A stretch of DNA of 64,000 nucleotides from Brachybacterium sp. EE-P12. GTDB taxonomy: Bacteria > Actinomycetota > Actinomycetes > Actinomycetales > Dermabacteraceae. Shown here in pieces: positions 57,467 to 64,000 of this stretch; the first letter of the stretch is position 1, and every line of letters begins with the position of its first letter. The notes under the pieces are model-generated. The model did not search any database, had not been told where the DNA came from, and was given only the letters and a program-made list of their open reading frames with translations. A program made the translations under genes and the position numbers. The DNA is taken from positions 124,001-188,000 of the forward strand of contig NZ_QXCP01000009.1 of the NCBI RefSeq assembly GCF_003711805.1. Direction: 5' to 3'.

Positions 57467-58212
57467 CGGATCGCCTCCTCGTCGTCCGCGCCCGCCCGCT
57501 CGCGCAGCTCGTGGGAGGGGCTGTTCAGCGAGAGCGTCAGGTGGCTGGTGACGTGCTGGACGCCGCGGCCGACGAACAGCCAGCCCCCGAGCGCCGTCGC
57601 GATCACGTCCCCGAGATCGCCCTCGAGCCGGGTGACGAAGTGCTCGGAGCCGCGGAAGGTGCCGAGCTGCCGGGCATGGTCGATCGCGGCGTGGATGTCG
57701 CGCATGTGATCGGGGGCGGTGCCGTCGACGGCCACCTCGTCGGCCAGCGGGTACACCGCCCACTCGGCGCTCGCGAAGCGTCCGGTGCGGCGCGGTGCGG
57801 GCACCGCGGCGCTGCGGGGGCCGGCGCCGCCGGGCAGCTCGCACACGACCTCGCCGGGGCAGCCGCGGGAGAGCAGCACGGACACGGTCGCGTGGTGCCC
57901 GGTGCGGGCGAGCGCCTCGGCGAGGTCGATCAGGACGCGCTGCAGATGGGTCTCGTGGCCGCCGAGATAGGTGGAGACGTCGCCGGTCTCGCGCACCAGT
58001 CCCGTGAGGTCCAGCCGGGAGAGGGCGTCGGTGAGGATCCTGGCGTAGTCCTCGCTCATCACGGCGGCGGTCACGCGGGCGCCGACCCCGAAGCCGAGCG
58101 GCGTGGCGGTCGGATCGGCGGCCTGGGCGGCGTCCGGGGCGGCGGGCGAGTCGGTGTGCACGTCGACGCGCGGGACGTCGACGGATGCGGTGGCCGAGGG
58201 CGGTGTGGTCAC
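57463..58212 (-). CDS. ykoF: YkoF-like thiamin/HMP-binding protein
   Basis: This 249-residue protein has two tandem YkoF (ACT-like) domains: GVGARVTAAVMSEDYARILT, DVSTYLGGHETHLQRVLIDL and in the second half SAEWAVYPLADEV. B. subtilis YkoF binds thiamin and is encoded with YkoEDC. GTG start after AAAGG; an upstream in-frame ATG at 58281 lies inside the riboswitch and is rejected. First gene of the riboswitch-controlled operon. Confidence 0.87.
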   Translation of the reverse strand: MTTPPSATASVDVPRVDVHTDSPAAPDAAQAADPTATPLGFGVGARVTAAVMSEDYARILTDALSRLDLTGLVRETGDVSTYLGGHETHLQRVLIDLAEALARTGHHATVSVLLSRGCPGEVVCELPGGAGPRSAAVPAPRRTGRFASAEWAVYPLADEVAVDGTAPDHMRDIHAAIDHARQLGTFRGSEHFVTRLEGDLGDVIATALGGWLFVGRGVQHVTSHLTLSLNSPSHELRERAGADDEEAIR

Positions 58213-58261
58213 GGTCCATGCCTTTCGAACGGGCACGGGCGCGCGGCGACGATCGCTCGGC

Positions 58262-58353
58262 GGAGCTCCCTGCGCCGGCATGATCCGGATCAGGTTCTAC
58301 GGTCGGAGTTCGAGTACTCCCTCTCAGCCCGGCTCACCGGACTCCCGTGCACA
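58262..58353 (-). promoter_or_regulatory. TPP (THI-box) riboswitch
   Basis: On the minus strand the conserved parts are all present in order: CACGGGAGTCC, GGGCTGAGAGGGAG, the variable P3 arm, CGACCGTAGAACCTGATCC, GGATCATGCCGGCGCAGGGA. A -10 candidate TAGGGT at 58365-58360 would start the RNA at about 58353, exactly at the P1 helix. It controls ykoF-ykoE-ecfAAT in response to thiamin pyrophosphate. Confidence 0.93.
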
Positions 58354-58410
58354 TCCGGCACCCTATCTGCTCCGGCGCCGTTCGTCCCGCCCGGTCCGCT
58401 CCGGGGATGC

Positions 58411-59133
58411 TCACTCGGACGGGTCCTCGACCAGCGGCACGAAGACATAGGCGCCGTGGCGGGTCACCTGCAGGTCCTCCTCGCGGCGGACGACGCGCAG
58501 CATCCGCTCCCGCACCGGGATCACCATCACGCCGCCGTCGGCGAGCTGCGCGGTGAGCGCGGAGGGGAGGTGGTCTGCCCCGGCGGAGACGAGGATCCGG
58601 TCGTAGGGGCCGTCCTCGGGCATGCCGAGGACCCCCGGCCTGGCCTGACGGATCTCGGCATGGGCGGCATCGCCCGACGCGCCTGCACCCGCACCCGCGT
58701 CCGCAAGTGCCTCCGCGAGCGCCTCCCTCGCCGGTCCGAGCAGCGGCGCATGGCGCTCCACGCCGATCACCCGCCCGCCCGGTCCCGCGAGGCGGGCGAG
58801 CAGCGCCGTGGTCCAGCCGGAGCCTGCGCCGAGGTCGAGCACCCGGTGCCCCGCACGCACGTCGAGCAGGGTCAGCATGTCCCGCACGGTCGTGGGCTGG
58901 GAGCTGGTCTGCCCGAGCCCGATGGGCAGGGGATGGTCCTGCTCCGCGAGCTCCTGCAGCTCGGCGGGCAGGAACCGCGCCCGCGGCACGGCGGCGACGG
59001 CGAGCGCGACCCGGTCGGCGGCGCTCGCCGTGAGTCGACCGCCGGCGCCCGCCGCGACCCGGTCGTCAGCGCCCGACGCGGATCGACCGCGGCCGGTCCC
59101 GTCGTCCTCGGGGATGCTCTCTCCGGTCGCCAC
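58411..59133 (-). CDS. PCMT-like protein-L-isoaspartate methyltransferase family protein
   Basis: This 240-residue SAM-dependent methyltransferase has the PCMT segment LPIGLGQTSSQPTTVRDML and motif I VLDLGAGSGWTTALLARL. Typical PCMT has GQTISQPY and VLEIGTGSGY, so substrate specificity may have drifted. GTG start. It lies six bases after the MBL gene stop, so the two are likely cotranscribed. Confidence 0.82.
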   Translation of the reverse strand: MATGESIPEDDGTGRGRSASGADDRVAAGAGGRLTASAADRVALAVAAVPRARFLPAELQELAEQDHPLPIGLGQTSSQPTTVRDMLTLLDVRAGHRVLDLGAGSGWTTALLARLAGPGGRVIGVERHAPLLGPAREALAEALADAGAGAGASGDAAHAEIRQARPGVLGMPEDGPYDRILVSAGADHLPSALTAQLADGGVMVIPVRERMLRVVRREEDLQVTRHGAYVFVPLVEDPSE

Positions 59134-59139
59134 GGCCCC

Positions 59140-59892
59140 TCACCCCTCGGCTCGTCCCCGGCCGACCTCGACGACCCCGTCGGCCGGCCAGTCCCGCACC
59201 TCGGTGCCCTCGGGGGCGAGGGCGGTCGACTGTCGCAGGTAGATCGCGCGGCCCGGCTCGCTCGCGACGCCGTCGTGCACCGGCAGCGCGAGGCGCGGCC
59301 CGACGGCGCGCAGGAAGTCGATCGTCTCCGACATCTTCGACCAGGGCGCGGTGACGGCGAAGGCGAGCACGTCGATGCCGTGGAACTCCGTCACCGGCTC
59401 GAGGGAGTCGCCCGTGATGCCCAGGCGCGGTCCGTCCCCGGCGGCCAGGACGATCCCGCAGTTGCCGACGCGGGGGATGTCGGGATGGATGATCGCGTGG
59501 CGCCCGCCCACGGCCTGGACCTGCAGCGGCGGATGCGCGCCGACGGGGGTGAACAGGTGCGACTCCCCCGCGGCGAGGGGGATCACCCGATCGCGCTCGA
59601 GCACGGGGCGATCGCCCTCGTCGCCGTCGGGGGCGGTGCCGGTAAGGAGCCGTGCGGTCTCCGGCTCGGCGATCACCTCGGCGTCCGGGGCGGCGCGGAG
59701 CACCTCGGCGAGCAGGCCGGGGTCGACGTGGTCGGCGTGCTGGTGGGTGATCAGGACGGCGTCGAGGCCGACGAGGGGCTCGGCGCCGAGCTCGCGCACG
59801 GCCCGGGTGCTGAAGCTGCCCGGGTCCACGAGCAGCCGACGGCCGGCGACCTCCACGAGCAGGCATGAGTGGACGAGGTGGCGGATCTTCAT
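59140..59892 (-). CDS. Metallo-beta-lactamase-fold hydrolase (UlaG/YtkL-like)
   Basis: This 250-residue protein starts [20 protein letters not shown] and has the metal motif THQHADHVD, with further histidines in [13 protein letters not shown] and ITGDS. These are features of UlaG-like metal-dependent hydrolases. Substrate unknown. A good ribosome site GGGAGG precedes the ATG. Confidence 0.85.
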   Translation of the reverse strand: MKIRHLVHSCLLVEVAGRRLLVDPGSFSTRAVRELGAEPLVGLDAVLITHQHADHVDPGLLAEVLRAAPDAEVIAEPETARLLTGTAPDGDEGDRPVLERDRVIPLAAGESHLFTPVGAHPPLQVQAVGGRHAIIHPDIPRVGNCGIVLAAGDGPRLGITGDSLEPVTEFHGIDVLAFAVTAPWSKMSETIDFLRAVGPRLALPVHDGVASEPGRAIYLRQSTALAPEGTEVRDWPADGVVEVGRGRAEG

Positions 59893-60030
59893 CGGTTCCT
59901 CCCGGGGGTCGAGGTCTCGTGCCCTCGAACCTAGTCCCCGCACGCCGCACGGGCCAGGGCGCCGGACAGGACGGGGGCGGCCACTGGCGCCACGCCGTGG
60001 GCATCCCGTCCGCCGCCGTCCGCCCCTCGG

Positions 60031-60036
60031 TACGAT
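60031..60036 (+). promoter_or_regulatory. purSQ promoter -10 candidate
   Basis: TACGAT at 60031-60036 would start a transcript with a leader of about 70 nt that carries the purS ribosome site (CAGGAGAG). Confidence 0.45.
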
Positions 60037-60113
60037 GGGAAGGTCGGGTTCTGCCCGGCGCCATGACCCCTGCCGCCGCCGCGCGCGCCCGTCGTCCCCT
60101 CAGGAGAGCACCC

Positions 60114-60365
60114 ATGCCACGTGTCGTGGTCCACGTCATGCCGAAGCCGGAGATCCTCGACCCGCAGGGCAAGGCAGTCGCCGCCGCGCTGCCGCGCCTG
60201 GGCTTCGAGGGGATCTCCTCGGTGCGTCAGGGCAAGCGGTTCGAGCTCGAGGTCGACAGCGAGGTCACCGACGAGGTGCTCGCCTCCCTGCGCGAGGCCG
60301 CCGAGACCCTGCTGTCGAACCCGGTGATCGAGGACGTCGTCTCGATCGAGGTCGAGGACGCCTGA
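60114..60365 (+). CDS. purS: Phosphoribosylformylglycinamidine synthase subunit PurS
   Basis: This 83-residue protein starts [20 protein letters not shown] and has the PurS pattern [12 protein letters not shown]. It bridges PurL and PurQ in FGAM synthase. AGGAG sets the start. purQ follows with a one-base overlap. Confidence 0.96.
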   Translation: MPRVVVHVMPKPEILDPQGKAVAAALPRLGFEGISSVRQGKRFELEVDSEVTDEVLASLREAAETLLSNPVIEDVVSIEVEDA

Positions 60366-61090
60366 TGCGCATCGGTGTGGTGACCTTCCCCGGCACGCTC
60401 GACGACCGGGACGCGCTGCGCGCCGTGCGTCTGGCCGGGGCCGAGCCGGTCTCCCTGTGGCACGGCTATGCGGACCTCAGGGACGTCGAGGCGATCGTGC
60501 TGCCCGGCGGCTTCTCCTACGGCGACTACCTGCGGGCCGGGGCGATCAGCCGCTTCGCGCCGGTGATGGACCAGGTCGTCGACGCCGCGAAGGGCGGGAT
60601 GCCCGTGCTCGGCATCTGCAACGGCTTCCAGATCCTGTGCGAGACGCACCTGCTGCCGGGCGCGATGATCAAGAACGCGCACCGCTCCTTCATCTGCCGC
60701 GACCAGCCGCTGACCGTGGAGAACACCCGCACCGCCTGGACCACCGGCTACGAGGCCGGCCAGGTGATCCGGGTGCCGCTGAAGAACCAGGACGGCCAGT
60801 ACGTGGCCGACGAGCGCACCCTCGCCCAGCTCGAGGACGAGGGCCGCGTGGTCTTCCGCTACGCCGCCGGCGCCACCCACGGCCCGGCCGGCTTCGAGCA
60901 GAACCCCAACGGCTCCCGCCACGACATCGCGGGCATCACCAACGCCGCAGGGAACGTGGTGGGGCTCATGCCGCACCCCGAGCACGCGGTCGAGGCGGGC
61001 TTCGGCCCGGACGAGCCCGGCGCGGGCACCCGGACCGGCACCGACGGCCTGACGATGTTCACCTCGGTGCTGCGCAGCATGGTCGCCTGA
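60365..61090 (+). CDS. purQ: Phosphoribosylformylglycinamidine synthase subunit PurQ
   Basis: This 241-residue glutamine amidotransferase has the nucleophile motif GICNGFQIL, the oxyanion region [12 protein letters not shown] and the histidine/glutamate pair in MPHPEHAVE. It supplies ammonia to PurL, whose gene is not next to it here. The downstream gap carries tandem repeats and a long hairpin. Confidence 0.97.
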   Translation: MRIGVVTFPGTLDDRDALRAVRLAGAEPVSLWHGYADLRDVEAIVLPGGFSYGDYLRAGAISRFAPVMDQVVDAAKGGMPVLGICNGFQILCETHLLPGAMIKNAHRSFICRDQPLTVENTRTAWTTGYEAGQVIRVPLKNQDGQYVADERTLAQLEDEGRVVFRYAAGATHGPAGFEQNPNGSRHDIAGITNAAGNVVGLMPHPEHAVEAGFGPDEPGAGTRTGTDGLTMFTSVLRSMVA

Positions 61091-61093
61091 CCA

Positions 61094-61190
61094 GCGCAGC
61101 CTCGCTCCGCCCGGCCACGCCGCGCAGCCTCGCTCCGCCCGGCCACACCGCGCAACCACGCCGCGCAGCCACACCGCGCAGCCACGCCGC
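61094..61190. repeat. Tandem repeats after purQ
   Basis: A 25-bp unit (GCGCAGCCTCGCTCCGCCC...) at 61094-61118 recurs at 61122-61146 (period 28), then degenerates into a 14/15-bp repeat CCGCGCAGCCACAC up to 61190. It begins four bases after the stop and leads straight into a hairpin. Confidence 0.8.
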
Positions 61191-61241
61191 GTGTCAGGTT
61201 CTGAGCCGCTTCCGATCCGGAAACGGCTCAGAACCTGACAC
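61191..61241. terminator. Long hairpin between purQ and the methyltransferase gene
   Basis: Perfect 18-bp arms GTGTCAGGTTCTGAGCCG (61191-61208) and CGGCTCAGAACCTGACAC (61224-61241), then a C/A mismatch and TTCCG/CGGAA around a 3-nt loop. 23 of 24 positions pair. It lies between convergent genes. Confidence 0.7.
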
Positions 61242-61284
61242 GGGCCGGTCGCGAGCGTCGTGAGCTGAGACCGGCCCGACGTCC

Positions 61285-62607
61285 TCAGTCGTCGCTGCTG
61301 CCCTCACCGCCGTCGTGGCCGTCGCTGCCGGCCTCGCCGCTCTCGCCGGCGTCACGGGTGCCCCGGCCGGCCACCGCGCTGAGCACGGTGAAGCGGCGGT
61401 CGCGGGCGCGCTGCCTCACCTGCGGGAAGCGGGCCTCGACCTCGCCCCGGTAGCGCAGGTGGGAATTGTGCACGAACCACAGCTGCCCGCCGGGACGCAG
61501 CACCCGGACCGCCGCGTCGAGGAGGCCCTGCACGAGCGTCGCGTCCACGACGGTGCCGTCGTGGAAGGGCGGGTTCAGGACGACGAGGTCGACGCTCCCC
61601 TCTGCGACCTGCGAGAGGGACTCGTCCCACGCCACCTCCACCCCGTCGCGGTCCAGCCTGGAGGCGGCGAGGGTCGCACGGGTCGCGGCGACGGCATCGG
61701 CGTCGTCATCGCTGCCGAGCACCCGGGCCTCCGGCAGGGCTGCGGCGAGATAGGCGGTCAGCAGGCCGTTGCCGCAGCCGAGGTCGACCGCAGTGCCGGG
61801 GCCGGCCGCCGAGGCGGCCCCGGCCCCCGGCCCGGTCCCCGTCGCGTCGAACTCCTCCGCGTGCGCGGTCACGATCTCCCCGCTCAGGAGCGCGGCATCG
61901 AGCGCGCCCACCAGCAGGAGCGAGCCGGCGTCGGCCCGCGCCCCGCCGAACACGCCGCCGACGCCGCAGAGCACGAGCTCGCGACGCTGGCCCCGCACCG
62001 TCACGGTCGCGCGGCCGGGCACCGGTTCGGCGATGGTGGTCTCCGGTCGCGGCGCGGAGGCGATCAGGGCGCGGGACTTGCCCAGCCCGCGGGAGCCGCG
62101 CACCTCGGCGAAGGCGGTCGCGAGGACGTCGTTCTGCGAACGGGTCATGTGCTTGATGCGGCCGCCGGCGACGAGGGTGAGGTCCTCCCGTCCGCCGCGG
62201 GCCGCGAGGACGGCGAGGCGACGGGCGAGGTCCTCGAGGGCCGCGAGCGACTTCGGCAGACGGGCGAGGACGAGGTGCGCCTCGGCGCCGGCGGCGAACT
62301 CCTCGAGCGGGACGGGGTCGTCGCCCGTCGGCAGCACGAGCCGCCCCGCGGCGAGCGAGCCGGGAAGCAGCCGGGCGAGAGCGGCGGTCGCCGCGCACGA
62401 GGTGCCCCAGGACCAGACCTTCGCCTCGGACTGTGCCGCGACGAGCTCGAGGGCGGCGGCGGTGAGCGCGCCGGTCGAGTCGCCGAGGACGATCAGGTCG
62501 CAGGGGCATCCGGTCCCGCCCTCCTCCTCGGCGGCGCGCAGGATGACCCGCTCGGTCTGATCAGGAGCAGGGACATCGGGGAGCGGTGCAGGGTCGAAGC
62601 TGGTCAC
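61285..62607 (-). CDS. RsmC/RlmG-type 16S/23S rRNA guanine-N2 methyltransferase family protein
   Basis: This 440-residue protein has a pseudo-methyltransferase N-terminal half and a C-terminal SAM domain with motif I VDLGCGNGLLTAYLA and the catalytic motif VVLNPPFHDG. The two-domain layout fits RsmC/RlmG. Which rRNA base it modifies is unknown. GTG start with AAGG nearby. Confidence 0.87.
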   Translation of the reverse strand: MTSFDPAPLPDVPAPDQTERVILRAAEEEGGTGCPCDLIVLGDSTGALTAAALELVAAQSEAKVWSWGTSCAATAALARLLPGSLAAGRLVLPTGDDPVPLEEFAAGAEAHLVLARLPKSLAALEDLARRLAVLAARGGREDLTLVAGGRIKHMTRSQNDVLATAFAEVRGSRGLGKSRALIASAPRPETTIAEPVPGRATVTVRGQRRELVLCGVGGVFGGARADAGSLLLVGALDAALLSGEIVTAHAEEFDATGTGPGAGAASAAGPGTAVDLGCGNGLLTAYLAAALPEARVLGSDDDADAVAATRATLAASRLDRDGVEVAWDESLSQVAEGSVDLVVLNPPFHDGTVVDATLVQGLLDAAVRVLRPGGQLWFVHNSHLRYRGEVEARFPQVRQRARDRRFTVLSAVAGRGTRDAGESGEAGSDGHDGGEGSSDD

Positions 62608-62729
62608 ATGAGCCTTCCGGGAGGGGAGCGGCCCGGCGGCGGGGCGCAGGGCGGCTGTGGGGAGCAGGGCGGTCGATAGTCACGGGCAGGTCCCGGGCGA
62701 GCCCTGCCGAGCGGTCGCGGGGTGCTCGC

Positions 62730-63785
62730 TCAGGCGTGCATGCCCCGTCGGCCGCGGGAGCGCAGACGCCCGTGGGGCAGGGCCGGGGCGGGCAGCGCGG
62801 AGGGGGCGTGCGAGGCGAAGGGGCCGAACTGCTCGGCGTCCTCCGCCAGTCCCGCGCGTTCCCGGGCGATCCCCGCGATCGGAGCGTCCTCGAGGGGCAG
62901 CTCGACACCGATCTCGGCCTGGTAGCGGGCACGGAAGTCGACGATCTCCTCATGGCTGCGACCGACGAGGTTCCACCACATCACGATGTCCTCGCCCAGA
63001 GGCTCCCCGCCGAGGAGCATGAGGCGCAGGTCCTCCTCCCCCGTCGCCGCGATCTCGAGATGGTCCACATCGTCGGGCAGCACCACGAGCTCTCGCGCGG
63101 AGACGTCGGTGCTCGGCGCGGTGCCGTCCCGGGTGGTCGCGAGGTGGGCGGTGCCGCGGTCCACGAGCACGCCGTGCTCGTGACCGGGATCGAGGTCGAG
63201 CCGCAGCGTGCTGCCGGCGCGCAGATCCAGCTGTGCCATGCCCAGCGCCGTGTCGGTGACCACGGGGCTGCGGCTGGTGAGGAGGTCGCCGTCCCCGTCC
63301 ACGCCGTGCAGCGTCCCGAGGCCCACGCGGGCGCGGGCGGTCCCGGTGGCGACCTCCTCGGGGGTGTGGACGGTGAACTCCCGGTCGCGGAAGCGGGCGC
63401 GGTCGGGCAGCGCGTACCAGAGCTGCACACCGTGGAGGACGGTGGTGTCGAGGGTGGAGAACTCCGAATGGGTGATGCCGGAGCCTGCGACCATGAGGTC
63501 CACGTCCCCGGGACGCACGAGAGCGTGGCTGCCGATCGAGTCGCGGTGCGTGATCGCGCCCGCGAACAGCCAGGACACGGTCGCGAGCCCGGTGTGGGGG
63601 TGGCGGGCGACGCGCATCCCGCCGGTCGCGGAGACGTCGTCGGGCCCGAAGTGGTCCGCGAAGCACCAGGCGCCGATGAGAGAGGTGCGCCGAGCGGGGA
63701 GGGTGCGGTGCACGGTCATCCCGCGCGGTCCGCCGAGCGGCACCTCGCGCGGCTCCAGCAGCACGAAGTCCTCGAAGGTGGTCAT
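62730..63785 (-). CDS. Pirin family protein
   Basis: This 351-residue bicupin protein has the pirin segment ARHPHTGLATVSWLFAGAITH and GSGITHSEFSTLD, with metal-binding histidines. Some bacterial pirins act as quercetin dioxygenases or modulate metabolism; function here is unknown. It is somewhat longer than typical (230-320) through a C-terminal extension. Confidence 0.9.
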   Translation of the reverse strand: MTTFEDFVLLEPREVPLGGPRGMTVHRTLPARRTSLIGAWCFADHFGPDDVSATGGMRVARHPHTGLATVSWLFAGAITHRDSIGSHALVRPGDVDLMVAGSGITHSEFSTLDTTVLHGVQLWYALPDRARFRDREFTVHTPEEVATGTARARVGLGTLHGVDGDGDLLTSRSPVVTDTALGMAQLDLRAGSTLRLDLDPGHEHGVLVDRGTAHLATTRDGTAPSTDVSARELVVLPDDVDHLEIAATGEEDLRLMLLGGEPLGEDIVMWWNLVGRSHEEIVDFRARYQAEIGVELPLEDAPIAGIARERAGLAEDAEQFGPFASHAPSALPAPALPHGRLRSRGRRGMHA

Positions 63786-63857
63786 GGCCCGAGTCTAGGC
63801 GGCGGCGCTCGGCCGCCCGGCCCGGCCCCGGCCACCTCGCTGATTTCCCCCCCCGAC

Positions 63858-64000
63858 TCAGCTGCCGCGCGTCTCGAGCTGCGCGATCAGCCGTGCCGGG
63901 GCGACGGTGCGGTAGGACTCCTCGATCAGCTCGGCGAGCTCGACGAGATCCGTGTCCTCTGCGAGGTCCAGGCCCAGCCAGCCGGAGGGCCCGAGATAGG
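63858..64000 (-). CDS. MmcQ/YjbR-family protein (3' part, cut by window edge)
   Basis: The readable C-terminal 46 residues, YLGPSGWLGLDLAED then LVELAELIEESYRTVAPARL, match the end of MmcQ/YjbR double-wing proteins (ELAELIEESYRTVAP-type ending). The start lies beyond the window. Function of the family is unclear; a DNA-binding role has been suggested. Confidence 0.75.
   Translation of the reverse strand, partial: YLGPSGWLGLDLAEDTDLVELAELIEESYRTVAPARLIAQLETRGS

Noticed and set aside
58219..58281. Upstream starts (58281 for the YkoF-like gene, 58219 for a frame through ykoE)
   Set aside because: 58281 lies inside the TPP riboswitch; 58219 is out of frame with YkoF and gives non-protein-like sequence.
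63847..63854. Run of eight C bases as a phase-variable tract
   Set aside because: It lies outside coding sequence between pirin and the MmcQ-like stop and near no promoter; eight C is not exceptional at this GC content.

Overview
The window is very GC-rich (about 70 percent or more), densely packed, and full of translationally coupled genes (ATGA, GTGA and TGATG junctions), GTG starts and leaderless-looking promoters. Mycothiol amidase (mca), DUF4245, DUF4307, PIN-PhoH and a fused NAD(P)HX epimerase/dehydratase point to Actinomycetota. The overall flavour is Micrococcales, possibly Brachybacterium-like; the genus is a guess. The order greA, DUF4307, mca, small membrane protein, hemolysin III, cis-prenyltransferase, PhoH, fumarase, DUF4245, xseB/xseA, ychF matches in content the Rv1080c-Rv1112 stretch of Mycobacterium tuberculosis as I recall it.

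Region by region. 1-3.9 kb: a biotin-uptake cluster (bioY, acyl-CoA ligase, degenerate thiolase, bioM cut by the window edge) divergent from a TetR repressor that I call BioQ because two perfect 13-bp TGAAC-N3-GTTCA sites lie between them. 4-9.5 kb: a RibD-C reductase, a short UvrA paralogue, two very small genes, and an intact vapBC pair followed by fused remnants of a GNAT gene and a second vapC. 9.5-16.1 kb: ychF, an HxlR/NAD(P)-reductase pair, rmuC, and a TetR-controlled ABC exporter. 16.2-31 kb: exonuclease VII, DUF4245, PfkB kinase, fumarase, a DUF559 nuclease-like gene, PhoH, cis-prenyltransferase, hemolysin III, mca, greA and an AI-2E family permease. Three copies of a palindromic repeat sit in the gaps between 21.4 and 24.5 kb.

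30.6-43 kb: an ABC exporter, then a long minus-strand run glmS, acpS, nnr, alr, tsaE, tsaB, rimI (cell wall, CoA/ACP, metabolite repair and tRNA t6A), with coaA and glmM next to it. 43-52 kb: a SWIM-SNF2 helicase, a CaiB-like protein and a YkvI-like permease lie between glmM and the ribosomal genes rpsI/rplM, preceded by truA. 52-61 kb: purine genes purDC and purSQ, separated by a thiamin-precursor transporter operon (YkoF, YkoE and a triple EcfA-EcfA-EcfT fusion) under a TPP riboswitch, plus a PCMT-like methyltransferase and an MBL hydrolase. 61-64 kb: an RsmC/RlmG-type methyltransferase, a pirin and the end of an MmcQ/YjbR gene.

The most unusual signals are the dispersed palindromic repeat family, several very long near-perfect hairpins between convergent genes (two of them preceded by tandem repeats), the altered thiolase active site in the biotin cluster, the GNAT/VapC deletion scar, and the large number of start codons that sit 6-8 nt after a -10-like hexamer. 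I saw no rRNA, tRNA, CRISPR array, transposase or prophage.
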